Of a stretch of 35,295 nucleotides of DNA, positions 15,342 through 22,950 are shown one piece after another. Below the pieces are notes generated by a model. It saw nothing but the letters and a program-made list of their open reading frames with translations, was not told the origin of the DNA and ran no database searches. The translations under genes and the position numbers were made by a program. Source of the stretch: Bacillota bacterium (lineage in GTDB: Bacteria; Bacillota; UBA4882; UBA8346); the NCBI GenBank assembly GCA_023415835.1, contig JAEZJK010000069.1, positions 1-35,295 of the forward strand, in the 5' to 3' direction. Position 1 is the first letter of the stretch. The number at the start of each line of letters is the position of its first letter.

Positions 15342-15614
15342 ATGCCGGCTGGTTTAATTATAACCTATATAATTATTTTGGGGTTGTTATACCTTTTGGG
15401 GAAAAATTGTTGGAAACCTTTATTCGCAATTTTTAATTTGTTATTTCAAGGAGCGTTGGGCGCATTTGGCCTCTATTTTTATAACCTAATAGTTTCTAGT
15501 TTTAGTTGGGGCCTAGAAATTCCCTTAAACCCGTTTAATTCTTTGTTTGCTGGATTTCTTGGGATCCCGGGATTGGTGTCGCTGGTAGCCCTTAAATATT
15601 GGGTTAAAATATGA
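15342..15614 (+). CDS. bofA: Pro-sigma-K processing inhibitor BofA family protein
   Basis: BofA is an integral membrane protein of the outer forespore membrane that inhibits the SpoIVFB protease, so holding back pro-sigma-K processing in the mother cell. This 90-residue protein has two hydrophobic segments (about 4-20 and 27-50) and the conserved C-terminal motif IPLNPFNSLFAGFLGIPGLV (about 64-83), which is diagnostic. AAGGAGGGG lies just before ATG 15342. The gene's place after yaaL matches Bacillus. It indicates a spore-forming ancestry, whether or not sigma-K is present. Confidence 0.9.
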   Translation: MPAGLIITYIIILGLLYLLGKNCWKPLFAIFNLLFQGALGAFGLYFYNLIVSSFSWGLEIPLNPFNSLFAGFLGIPGLVSLVALKYWVKI

Positions 15615-15705
15615 AAGGCGGGGACAGACACGAACCGGCGCCGATCAACATAGTTTTATAAATATATGGCGCAGCGCCAATTACAACTAAACGGAGGTAT
15701 GGTTG

Positions 15706-15903
15706 ATGGATAACCCCGAGTGTTTTAGTTGCGGAGCCTCTACCCCGGGAGGTTTGAAAATCTTAGGGCAATACCTCTGTCAAAACTGTGAAACAAAACT
15801 GGTTAGATGCCAGACAGGGAAAATTGATTATCAACATTGGATCGATAGTTGCCGCAGGTTTTGGGTGAATTCGGAATTTAATTTGAATGAAATTGAAGAA
15901 TAG
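15706..15903 (+). CDS. csfB: Sigma-G inhibitor Gin (CsfB)
   Basis: Gin/CsfB is a small zinc protein that binds sigma-G (and sigma-E) and stops their premature action during sporulation. This 65-residue protein has the expected two CxxC pairs, CFSCG (C6, C9) and CQNC (C25, C28), followed by the helical part (KLVRCQTGKIDYQHWIDS). ATG 15706 is preferred over the adjacent TTG 15703 because ACGGAGGT at 15691-15698 is seven bases before it. A perfect GGCGC-A-GCGCC palindrome (15668-15678) lies just upstream and could be an operator. A terminator follows, so this may be its own unit, as in Bacillus. Confidence 0.85.
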   Translation: MDNPECFSCGASTPGGLKILGQYLCQNCETKLVRCQTGKIDYQHWIDSCRRFWVNSEFNLNEIEE

Positions 15904-15923
15904 GCTTAAGAGGCCTGTTTTTT
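15902..15923 (+). terminator. Intrinsic terminator after csfB
   Basis: A 6-bp stem (AGGCTT with AGGCCT, one G/U pair) closes an AAG triloop and is followed by a T-run (15918-15923). It starts within the csfB stop codon and separates it from the decarboxylase gene. Confidence 0.7.
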
Positions 15924-15960
15924 ATTATCAAGGGTAGATCCAGTAAGAAAAAAGGAAAGC

Positions 15961-15981
15961 ATGAAAAACTTGTCGAATTAA
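15961..15981 (+). other. Possible six-codon leader reading frame before the decarboxylase gene
   Basis: AAAAAGGAAAG (15948-15958) is a good ribosome-binding site for ATG 15961, which opens a six-residue frame (MKNLSN) ended by TAA 15979-15981. The true gene starts nine bases later at ATG 15990 in another frame and has no good ribosome-binding site of its own, so translation may be coupled through this mini-frame. Confidence 0.3.
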
Positions 15982-15989
15982 GTTTTATA

Positions 15990-17417
15990 ATGAAAATAGA
16001 GTTTTCGCAAAAACAGGCGCCGCTTTTTGAGGAGTTGTTAAGCTACTCCAAACAGCCATTGGTTCCCTTTCATACACCTGGCCACAAGATGGGGGCCGGT
16101 TTAGAACCAGAATGGTTTCAAACCGGGATAGCAGCTGGAATCGATTTAACGGAAATCACGGCGCTTGATTGGCCGGGAGCTTTAGAGAAAGCCCAAAGGT
16201 TAGCAGCCCGTTTTTTTCAGGCTGATCGGAGTTTTTTCCTAACCCAAGGGGCGTCACAGGGAATTATCGGGGCCCTAGCCGGGTTGTTTGCTCCTGGAGA
16301 TAAGGTATTGGTTGCCCGTAATTGCCATCTGTCGGTTATCAAAGGGATTATCATCTCCGGGTTAACTCCGGTTTTTATCGAGACTGAATTTTTACCGGAT
16401 TGGGGAATTCCCGGCTGTTTAAAAGAAGCGGCTTTACAGGATAAGGTTAAAGAGAACCCCGACTTTAAAGGGTTAATAGTAACTAATCCCACTTACCAAG
16501 GGATAACTAATCGGATCCAAAATTATCGGGCAGTCATCGGTGAAAAAATATTGGCCATCGACGAAGCCCATGGCGGCCATTTGGAATGGTCCGGGATATC
16601 CGGTTATAATGCTTGTGAAGGGGCAGACCTTTGGATCCAGGGGACCCACAAAATAATGGGGTCTTTCACTCAAACCGGAATGCTCCATCTGCGCTCGGCA
16701 AGGATTGAGCCGGCCAAGATTGAACAGGGGATCGATTTGATCTCAACTACCAGCCCTTCATATATCTTATTGGCTTCACTCGATTCCAACCGGCGGTTTT
16801 TAGCTAATACGGGCAGCCGTCTATTCCGGGAAAGGCTGCCGGAACTAAAAAAGCTTCGTTCGCGAATCGCGGCTTGCAACGGCCTTCAAATTTTAGAAGA
16901 ACTGCCATACGCCGACGCAGTAATTGATCCCTGGAAAATCACTCTTAGCTTTCTCCTTTCCGGAATTTCCGGTTATCAAGCCGCCACTATTTTAGAGAAA
17001 GATTTTTGGATTCAACCGGAATATGCCGATGTAAATCAAGTGACCTTTTTGATTGCCCCTTGGCAAGACAAGGCGGATTTGGAGGCGCTTTACCGGGCGG
17101 TAGCCGCCATTTCGCATCGGAAAGCTGCGAGATTAATACCGCTAAATTGTTTGCCTTCATCATTGCCGCCCCAGATAATGCCGGTCCGGGAAGCAGCCTT
17201 CACTATCAAGGCTGCGGTTTCTTTGGAAAATGCAGTTGGGAGAGTGGCTGCCGGTATTATTGCCCCATATCCGCCGGGTGTCCCCTTGCTTATTCCCGGA
17301 GAGTTGATTGGGAAAGATGAAATTGAATGCATCAAACAAGCGCTTTCTATGGGTGGAATTGTACGGGGATTAGAAATAAACAACAAGATTTCAGTGGTTA
17401 AGGAGAACCGATCATAA
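15990..17417 (+). CDS. Orn/Lys/Arg decarboxylase family protein (YaaO-like)
   Basis: A PLP enzyme of the fold-type I basic amino acid decarboxylase family, in the compact form lacking the N-terminal receiver-like wing domain. Motifs: HTPGHKMG (28-35), FLTQGASQGI for PLP phosphate binding (83-92), AIDEAHGGH (189-197) and the PLP lysine in GTHKIMGS (K221). The 475 residues match the Bacillus YaaO/SpeA group. The substrate (arginine, lysine or ornithine) cannot be read from sequence; the C-terminal domain (about 390-475) carries the PYPPGVPLLIPGE signature. It lies between csfB and tmk exactly as yaaO does in Bacillus, and its stop is one base before the tmk start, so the two are coupled. Confidence 0.9.
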   Translation: MKIEFSQKQAPLFEELLSYSKQPLVPFHTPGHKMGAGLEPEWFQTGIAAGIDLTEITALDWPGALEKAQRLAARFFQADRSFFLTQGASQGIIGALAGLFAPGDKVLVARNCHLSVIKGIIISGLTPVFIETEFLPDWGIPGCLKEAALQDKVKENPDFKGLIVTNPTYQGITNRIQNYRAVIGEKILAIDEAHGGHLEWSGISGYNACEGADLWIQGTHKIMGSFTQTGMLHLRSARIEPAKIEQGIDLISTTSPSYILLASLDSNRRFLANTGSRLFRERLPELKKLRSRIAACNGLQILEELPYADAVIDPWKITLSFLLSGISGYQAATILEKDFWIQPEYADVNQVTFLIAPWQDKADLEALYRAVAAISHRKAARLIPLNCLPSSLPPQIMPVREAAFTIKAAVSLENAVGRVAAGIIAPYPPGVPLLIPGELIGKDEIECIKQALSMGGIVRGLEINNKISVVKENRS

Positions 17418-17418
17418 A

Positions 17419-18069
17419 ATGGGAAAAGGATATTTTATTACCTTGGAAGGTATTGACGGTAGCGGCAAATCGACACAGGCCAAACTTATCTACCAGCGCC
17501 TTCAAGAAATGGGTTACCAAGTATTGTTGACTAGGGAGCCGGGTGGTACCGATCTGGCGGAAGGGATTAGGCGGGTGATCCTAACTCCTGGTAAAGAAGA
17601 ATTGGCTCCCATGTCCGAAATATTACTTTATGCCGCTTCCCGGGCTCAGCATGTTAACGGCTTGATTAGGCCGGCCTTGGAATCCGGGCAAGTGGTCATC
17701 TCGGAACGCTTTGTCCATTCGAGCTTAGCCTATCAAGGGTATGGCTTGGGTTGGGACTTAAAACTGATTAAGGAAATTAATTGTTTGGCAACCGGAGATC
17801 TCCGGCCCGATCTTACTTTTTTATTGGATACAACGCCGGAAACTTCAGGGGAAAGGGTGCAACAGCGTTCTAAAGCTAATGGGAGCGATTGTGACCGGAT
17901 TGAAATGCGGGGTTTGTCTTTTCAAGAACGGGTTAGGATCGGGTTCTTAAAACTAACGGAAGAAGACCAAAAGATTGTAAAGATAAATACTGCCGGTAAG
18001 GGGATTAAAGCGGTGTTTACGGAGATAATGGAGATTATTTCCCGAAAGCTCAAAGAAAACTATCGATAA
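17419..18069 (+). CDS. tmk: Thymidylate kinase
   Basis: Phosphorylates dTMP to dTDP with ATP for DNA synthesis. The P-loop is EGIDGSGKSTQAK (9-21), the TREPGGTDLAEGIR dTMP-binding stretch follows (about 38-51), and the lid and late signatures are GERVQQRS and FQERVRIGFLKL. One oddity: the usual DRY/DRF-x-D-SSLAYQG motif reads ERFVHSSLAYQG, with E in place of the first D and H for the second. The protein is otherwise intact at 216 residues, so it is probably active. The gene follows the decarboxylase directly and precedes darA by 13 bases to its preferred start. Confidence 0.95.
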   Translation: MGKGYFITLEGIDGSGKSTQAKLIYQRLQEMGYQVLLTREPGGTDLAEGIRRVILTPGKEELAPMSEILLYAASRAQHVNGLIRPALESGQVVISERFVHSSLAYQGYGLGWDLKLIKEINCLATGDLRPDLTFLLDTTPETSGERVQQRSKANGSDCDRIEMRGLSFQERVRIGFLKLTEEDQKIVKINTAGKGIKAVFTEIMEIISRKLKENYR

Positions 18070-18082
18070 GGAGTTGGTAGCA

Positions 18083-18412
18083 ATGAGATTAGTGATTGCA
18101 ATGGTTCAAGATCAGGATGTCAACCGATTGCTTGGCGTACTGACCGAACACAGTTACTATGCGACTAAACTCGCCAGCACCGGGGGATTTCTCCGGCTGG
18201 GCAACACGACTCTACTAATTGGGATTGAAGACGATCAGGTCCGGGAAGTTGTGGATTTGATTAAAGAGACCTGTCATTCCCGGAAGCAATTAATGACCCC
18301 GATAGCCTCAGTGGGGCGCTCGATGAATAATTACATCCCGGAGCCGGTGGAGATTTCTGTCGGCGGAGCCACTGTTTTTGTAGTTGACGTGCTGGAATTT
18401 TCCAAAGTATAA
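18083..18412 (+). CDS. darA: Cyclic di-AMP-binding PII-like protein DarA (YaaQ, PstA)
   Basis: A 109-residue trimeric PII-like receptor for cyclic di-AMP, widespread in Bacillota. It opens MRLVIAMVQDQDVNRLLGVL and contains the ligand-site stretch LASTGGFLRLGNTTLLIGIE (about 28-47), with the swapped B/T-loop segment before GGATVFVVDVLEF at the end. ATG 18083 was chosen over in-frame TTG 18074 because AAGGAG (18068-18073) is nine bases before the ATG and directly abuts the TTG. Its downstream target is unknown in the family. It sits between tmk and yaaR as in Bacillus. Confidence 0.93.
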   Translation: MRLVIAMVQDQDVNRLLGVLTEHSYYATKLASTGGFLRLGNTTLLIGIEDDQVREVVDLIKETCHSRKQLMTPIASVGRSMNNYIPEPVEISVGGATVFVVDVLEFSKV

Positions 18413-18426
18413 CGGAGGTTTATGGG

Positions 18427-18879
18427 ATGGAAGTAAAACCAACCGGTTCAAAGCAGGTTAATGCCGGGAGTAGTGATACTTTCGGCAGGACTGCCGGTGT
18501 AAATGCCAAACAACCGGTATTTATGGAAGCCTTAAAGGATACCGACAGTGACCGCCGTCGGCAAGCTTGTGATGAAATACTGCGCCAAATTGATTCTCTC
18601 AGTGTGGATTTGAAGAAAGCTCCCACCCCAAGTGGGGTTAAAAAATATCGCCGGTTGGTCGCGGCTTTTATGAAGGAAGCCATGAGCCAAACTTATGAGC
18701 TGAATGAAGAAACCCATTGGGACAGGAATGGTAACCGGAAAAGTTTTGTCACAGTTCGAAACATCAATAAAGCGCTGGAAGAATTGACCGATGAAGTAAT
18801 GAACCATGAAAAGAAACAAATTGACCTAGTTGCCAAATTAGATGAAATCCGGGGAATGTTATTGGATTTGTATGTTTAA
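18427..18879 (+). CDS. YaaR family (DUF327) protein
   Basis: A 150-residue protein of unknown function, conserved between darA and holB in Bacillota. The N-terminal 40 residues are low-complexity and polar; residues about 45-150 form the helical DUF327 core, including LKKAPTPSGVKKYRRLVAAF (about 59-78) and a long helix ending in KLDEIRGMLLDLYV, which is the typical family end. CGGAGG precedes ATG 18427. Probably cotranscribed with tmk and darA. Confidence 0.85.
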   Translation: MEVKPTGSKQVNAGSSDTFGRTAGVNAKQPVFMEALKDTDSDRRRQACDEILRQIDSLSVDLKKAPTPSGVKKYRRLVAAFMKEAMSQTYELNEETHWDRNGNRKSFVTVRNINKALEELTDEVMNHEKKQIDLVAKLDEIRGMLLDLYV

Positions 18880-18884
18880 AAAAG

Positions 18885-18926
18885 CAAAAGGCGTGAGGCA
18901 AGCGTGCTGAATGTTCAGCCTTTGTT
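18885..18926 (+). repeat. Intergenic hairpin segment sharing a 17-base motif with 5652-5668
   Basis: Between yaaR and holB, TGAATGTTCAGCCTTTG (18908-18924) matches 5652-5668 at 16 of 17 positions, and both are preceded by a GGCAA-containing stretch. Here it forms a GCTGA/TCAGC hairpin nested in an AAAGGC/GCCTTT stem. It could be a dispersed repeat or a weak terminator without a good T-run. Confidence 0.3.
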
Positions 18927-18989
18927 AGGTTCTTTCCAGTCTTTCGAGTGCCACGGTTAAGGTGAAATAAATAAAGTGGAGAGCGGATC

Positions 18990-19919
18990 GTGTTTTTTTC
19001 TGATATAATAGGGCATAAGGAAATTGTCCGGGCGTTAACTGCAGCTGTTGACGAAGGTAAAGTAGGCCATGCTTACTTATTTATCGGTCCGGCCGGAAGC
19101 GGTAAAAAAACGCTGGCGAAAGCATTTGCAATCAGATTGCTTTGCCGGGAAAAGGTTACAAGCCCGGATTGCCAATGCCCAGGGTGTGTACGGGTAAAAA
19201 CGGGTAACCACCCCGATTTGATCACAATCTTACCGGCTGGAAATTCGATCAAAATCGAACAGCTCCGCCAGCTCCAACATGGCCTATTTTATCGGCCGTT
19301 AATGGGGGAACGAAAAGTATGCTATTTTCCTGATGCGGAATTATTGACCGAAGCGGCGGCAAATAGTTTTTTGAAGACCCTAGAGGAGCCTCCGCCAGGA
19401 GTGGTCTTTTTATTTACTGCGGTCCGGGCGGACCTAATTTTACCCACCATTCGATCCCGCTGCCAGGTATATCAACTCTTTCCCGTACCCAGCGCGGAGA
19501 TTGCGGAGGCTCTCGTTGAAAGAGGATTTGACCAGTCTGAGGCTTTGGAACGGGCAAGGTTAAGCCAGGGTTTGCCGGGGAGGGCTTTAAACAATGTAAC
19601 CGAAGCTCAACCGGAAGGGCAGCTTCAGTTCAAGGAAGCCTTGTCCCTAAGTTTATTAGAGTTATTTAAAATCGCTAATAACTTAGAAAAAAAAGAACGC
19701 CCAGATATCCTAGGGTTATTTAAGAAGTGGGAATTCCAAGCTAGGCAAGAACTTTTAGAAATCACCGATTCCGGTTTGAATTTTGATAAGGCCAATCAAC
19801 TAATTTTAATTTTAGAAAAATTGGGACAGGCCATAGTAATGCTTGAAAGTAATGTTAATCTGAGGCTGGTAATCGAAGACTTTTTCCTGACCTTAAAAAC
19901 TGCTGGAAAGATAAGTTAA
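18990..19919 (+). CDS. holB: DNA polymerase III delta' subunit
   Basis: A clamp-loader subunit. The 309 residues begin FFSDIIGHKEIVRALTAAV, then Walker A-like GPAGSGKKT (33-41), zinc cysteines C52, C61, C63 and C66, the LKTLEEPPPGVVFLF segment and SRC at the arginine-finger position (about 152-154). A P-loop of this quality is common in Bacillota delta'. The start is GTG 18990 after GTGGAGAG. A 110-base gap separates it from yaaR, a little wider than elsewhere in the block; holB precedes yaaT here as in Bacillus. Confidence 0.94.
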   Translation: MFFSDIIGHKEIVRALTAAVDEGKVGHAYLFIGPAGSGKKTLAKAFAIRLLCREKVTSPDCQCPGCVRVKTGNHPDLITILPAGNSIKIEQLRQLQHGLFYRPLMGERKVCYFPDAELLTEAAANSFLKTLEEPPPGVVFLFTAVRADLILPTIRSRCQVYQLFPVPSAEIAEALVERGFDQSEALERARLSQGLPGRALNNVTEAQPEGQLQFKEALSLSLLELFKIANNLEKKERPDILGLFKKWEFQARQELLEITDSGLNFDKANQLILILEKLGQAIVMLESNVNLRLVIEDFFLTLKTAGKIS

Positions 19920-19983
19920 ACTAAAAATTAGATAACAAGCTTATTGAGCCCGTTTCTTTTTTAAAGCCACCAAAAAATGTTCA

Positions 19984-20012
19984 TTGAAAAAACTTTAGAT
20001 TGCATATATAGG
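19984..20012 (+). promoter_or_regulatory. Possible promoter of ricT
   Basis: TTGAAA (19984-19989) and TATAGG (20007-20012) are 17 bases apart in the 116-base gap before ATG 20036. Both boxes are fair matches to sigma-A consensus. Confidence 0.45.
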
Positions 20013-20035
20013 TTAATGAAGGGATTGAAATATTA

Positions 20036-20881
20036 ATGGTTACAGTAATTGGGGTCAGTTTTAAACTGGCAGGTAAAGTATATTATTTTGACCCGGCCGG
20101 TTTTGAACTTAAACAGGGAGATCAGGTCATCGTTGAGACTGTTAGAGGAATCGAATATGGAAAAGTAATGATCGGCCCCAGGGAAGTACCTGAGGAAAAA
20201 GTAACTTCCCCTTTGAAAAAAGTAATCCGGATCGCCACTCCGGAAGATCTGCTTCAGTTAAAGGAGAACGAAGAAAAGAGCAAAAAATCATTTGAAATCT
20301 GTCTCCAAAAAATTAGGCAACATCAATTAGAAATGAAATTGGTTGATGTGGAATATACTTTTGACCGGAGTAAAATAATTTTTTATTTTACTGCCGATGG
20401 GCGGGTTGATTTTAGGGAATTAGTAAAGGATTTGGCTGCCGTTTTTAAAACTCGGATTGAGTTACGCCAGATTGGGGTTAGGGATGAGGCGAAAATGCTG
20501 GGAGGGCTTGGCCCGTGTGGCCGTCCGCTTTGTTGCGCTACTTTTTTAGGGGAATTTGAGCCAGTCTCGATTAAAATGGCTAAAGAACAGAACCTATCGT
20601 TAAATCCGGTTAAAATCTCCGGGATCTGTTCCCGGTTAATGTGTTGCCTTAAATATGAGTCTTCTTCCTATCGTGACGCCAAGCAAGATCTACCCTTGAT
20701 CGGCAGTAAGGTGCGGATTGACGGAATGGAGGGGACTATTCTGGAAAACTATCCCGTAAAGGAATCGGTTTTGGTGGAATTAGCGGGGGGCGCTAAGAAG
20801 GAAGTACTTTTAGCGGAGATCGAAGAAATTATTCTGGATACACCGGAAGCCAATAAAGGCGGTAACAAAGGGACTGAATAA
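20036..20881 (+). CDS. ricT: PSP1-domain protein RicT (YaaT)
   Basis: In Bacillus, RicT (YaaT) forms an iron-sulfur complex with RicA and RicF that speeds sporulation, competence and biofilm decisions and assists RNase Y mRNA processing. The 281 residues begin with the PSP1 domain (VTVIGVSFKLAGKVYYFDPA) and carry the cysteine cluster region MLGGLGPCGRPLCCATFLGE (about 157-176) and SGICSRLMCCLKYE (about 195-208), which contain the cluster ligands. The last 70 residues form a small barrel that binds no recognised ligand. It ends the conserved block; the usual following yabA is replaced here by the leuA T-box region. Confidence 0.93.
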   Translation: MVTVIGVSFKLAGKVYYFDPAGFELKQGDQVIVETVRGIEYGKVMIGPREVPEEKVTSPLKKVIRIATPEDLLQLKENEEKSKKSFEICLQKIRQHQLEMKLVDVEYTFDRSKIIFYFTADGRVDFRELVKDLAAVFKTRIELRQIGVRDEAKMLGGLGPCGRPLCCATFLGEFEPVSIKMAKEQNLSLNPVKISGICSRLMCCLKYESSSYRDAKQDLPLIGSKVRIDGMEGTILENYPVKESVLVELAGGAKKEVLLAEIEEIILDTPEANKGGNKGTE

Positions 20882-20910
20882 AATTTGTCTGACAAAATTC
20901 AAAAACAATA

Positions 20911-20939
20911 TTGACAGCCGATTATTACTCACTTATAAT
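20911..20939 (+). promoter_or_regulatory. Consensus sigma-A promoter of the T-box/leuA unit
   Basis: TTGACA (20911-20916), a 17-base spacer and TATAAT (20934-20939): a perfect housekeeping promoter. Transcription should start near 20946, just before Stem I of the T-box leader. Confidence 0.93.
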
Positions 20940-20957
20940 TATCTTTAAATATAAAAA

Positions 20958-21246
20958 ATAGCTATGAAGAGGCTAGTAGGATGGTACGGTCATAGAGAGC
21001 TGGTGCATGGTGGAAACCAGTACCCCAACATCTGAAACTCCCCTCTGAGCTGCCCGCCCAAAGTTTAACGAGTAGGCGGAGCCGGGGATTTCCGTGAGGA
21101 AGTTCGGCCCGTTATAGCGAAAACGTCTTTCTATAATCCGCGTGATTATAGGGGAGGTTGTTGAGGCCATTTTGAATGGTGAAATTGGGTGGTACCACGA
21201 GAGTTACCCTCGTCCCGAATATTCCGGGACGGGGGTTTTTTGTTTT
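20958..21246 (+). promoter_or_regulatory. T-box leader (tRNA-sensing riboswitch), probably tRNA-Leu, controlling leuA
   Basis: A complete T-box. Stem I starts with the kink-turn strand AGAGG (20968-20972, pairing with CCTCT 21041-21045), the loop-E AGTA (20975-20978), the AGAGAG bulge region (20994-20999) and the distal GGTGGAAACCAG (21009-21020). The specifier side reads GAAACTC, and CTC (21038-21040) is the likely leucine codon. Stem III is a perfect 8-bp hairpin (21131-21138 with 21144-21151). The T-box sequence GGGTGGTACCACG starts at 21188; its TGGT bulge (21190-21193) pairs with an ACCA tRNA end. The GC-rich terminator with T-run spans 21207-21246. Uncharged tRNA-Leu binding should favour the antiterminator and switch leuA on. 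Confidence 0.93.
21207..21246 (+). terminator. Regulated terminator of the T-box leader
   Basis: CCCTCGTCCCG (from 21208) pairs with CGGGACGGGGG (to 21235) around AATATTC, followed by six or more T residues. Its 5' arm overlaps sequence needed for the antiterminator, as in other T-boxes. The 130 bases from here to leuA carry no further recognisable element. Confidence 0.9.
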
Positions 21247-21376
21247 TCCAAAAAGCCCAATGCTTAAGGGTTGAAACTTAGATAGATTGTCAGGGCTAGG
21301 GTCGCGGTGTATTGTTTCTAACTTTTGGCTTTTGAATTTTAACTAATATAAAATAGAAGAAGGAGGCCTAATCAGG

Positions 21377-22885
21377 ATGAGAACAGTTAAAATTTTCGAT
21401 ACTACGCTACGGGATGGAGAGCAGTCAGCTGGAATCAACCTTAACGTGGAGGATAAATTACAGATTGCCAGACAGTTAGCCCGATTAAATGTGGATATAA
21501 TCGAGGCTGGGTTTGCCATTGCTTCGCCGGGGGACTTTGCCGGAATCCAGGCGATCGCGCGTGAGGTCAAAGGAGTAACTGTATGTTCCCTGTCGCGGGC
21601 GGTTAAGGCTGATATTGAACGGGCCTGGGAGGCCATTAAGGAAGCGGAAAACCCTTTGATCCACACTTTTATCGCCACCTCGGACATTCATATGAAGTAT
21701 AAACTTAATAAGCAACCGGATCAGGTAATGGCGATGGCGGTTGAAGCGGTCAAGTATGCCAAAAACCTCTGCCCAAATGTGGAGTTTTCCGCTGAAGACG
21801 CCACCCGGAGCGATTGGGATTTCTTATGCCGGATTTTCAGCGAGGTTATTAAAGCCGGGGCCACTATTATCAATGTCCCGGATACGGTAGGCTATGCCAT
21901 TCCCAGCGAGTTCGCCAAATTAATCCGGTATTTGAAAGAAAACACCGCTGGAATCGACCGCGTTTCCCTTTCGGTACATTGTCATAATGATTTAGGGTTG
22001 GCCGTATCCAACTCATTGGTAGCGATTGAAAATGGTGCCGACCAGGTAGAATGCACCATAAACGGCCTGGGAGAGCGGGCCGGTAATGCGGCATTGGAAG
22101 AGGTGGTGATGGCTGTGAAAACCCGGGCTGAAAACTTTAAAGCCCAGACTAGGATTGTTACCGAACAAATCCACCGTTCCAGCCTATTGGTATCAACACT
22201 GACCGGAAAACCGGTTCAGCATAATAAGGCAATTGTCGGTTCAAACGCATTTGCCCATGAAGCCGGAATCCACCAGGATGGGATGTTAAAAAACCGTATG
22301 ACTTATGAGATTATGACCCCGGATTCGATCGGATTGGGCCAAAGCAATATTATTCTAGGTAAACATTCAGGCCGGCATGCGGTGAAAAACCGGCTTGAAG
22401 AGTTAGGTTATAACTTAAGCGAGCCTGAGGTAGATCAAACATATCAACGCTTCATTGAATTGGCTGATAAGAAAAAAGAAGTGACCGACAGCGACCTTGA
22501 AGCTTTGGTTAGGAATGAGTTTCTGGCTATCGCCGACCGGTTTGAATTGGATTATCTGCATGTTAGTACCGGTAACTCAACTATCCCCACCGCTACCATT
22601 CGTTTAAAAGTAGACGGCGTACCGGTTCAGGAAGCTTCTTGCGGTGACGGCCCCATCGACGCCATTTATAAAGCGATTGATCGGATTACTAAAATTACAG
22701 TGAAGCTTGATGAATATAATATCAAAGCGGTAACTTCCGGAGAAGACGCCTTGGGTGAAGTAATTGTCAAAGTTAGAGAGAATGGGCATGCCTATGTTGG
22801 CCGCGGGCTATCAACGGACATTATTGAAGCGAGCACCTTAGCCTATATTCATGCCATTAATAAAATGATCAGGGCCATAAAATAA
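21377..22885 (+). CDS. leuA: 2-Isopropylmalate synthase
   Basis: Condenses acetyl-CoA with 2-oxoisovalerate, the first committed step of leucine synthesis. The DRE-TIM barrel is clear: IFDTTLRDGEQSAGINL (6-22) with the catalytic Arg and metal Asp, the HCHNDLGLAVSNSL metal-binding histidines (about 200-213) and GLGERAGNAALEEV. Residues about 385-502 form the leucine-binding regulatory domain (LDYLHVSTGNSTIPTATI), which separates it from the shorter NifV-type homocitrate synthase at 25520. At 502 residues it is the standard bacterial form. GGAGG (21361-21365) precedes the ATG. It is the only leucine gene here; leuB, leuC and leuD are not adjacent. The leader implies control by leucine-tRNA charging. 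Confidence 0.95.
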   Translation: MRTVKIFDTTLRDGEQSAGINLNVEDKLQIARQLARLNVDIIEAGFAIASPGDFAGIQAIAREVKGVTVCSLSRAVKADIERAWEAIKEAENPLIHTFIATSDIHMKYKLNKQPDQVMAMAVEAVKYAKNLCPNVEFSAEDATRSDWDFLCRIFSEVIKAGATIINVPDTVGYAIPSEFAKLIRYLKENTAGIDRVSLSVHCHNDLGLAVSNSLVAIENGADQVECTINGLGERAGNAALEEVVMAVKTRAENFKAQTRIVTEQIHRSSLLVSTLTGKPVQHNKAIVGSNAFAHEAGIHQDGMLKNRMTYEIMTPDSIGLGQSNIILGKHSGRHAVKNRLEELGYNLSEPEVDQTYQRFIELADKKKEVTDSDLEALVRNEFLAIADRFELDYLHVSTGNSTIPTATIRLKVDGVPVQEASCGDGPIDAIYKAIDRITKITVKLDEYNIKAVTSGEDALGEVIVKVRENGHAYVGRGLSTDIIEASTLAYIHAINKMIRAIK

Positions 22886-22908
22886 TTTAAAATCTCACTT
22901 ATGACCTA

Positions 22909-22950
22909 CCCTTTTCCGGGGAAAATATACCGGAAAGGGGTGTATTTTTT
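22909..22950 (+). terminator. Terminator hairpin after leuA that also holds the next gene's ribosome-binding site
   Basis: An 11-bp stem (22909-22919 with 22930-22940, one G/U pair) and a 10-base loop are followed by a T-run (22945-22950). The 3' arm CCGGAAAGGGG includes the purine-rich site for TTG 22949, which lies at the very end of the T-run. Transcripts that read through would have this site paired. Confidence 0.8.

Noticed and set aside
21377..22885. Citramalate or homocitrate synthase instead of 2-isopropylmalate synthase
   Set aside because: The full-length regulatory domain, QSAGINL start and leucine T-box fit LeuA better; NifV is separately present at 25520.
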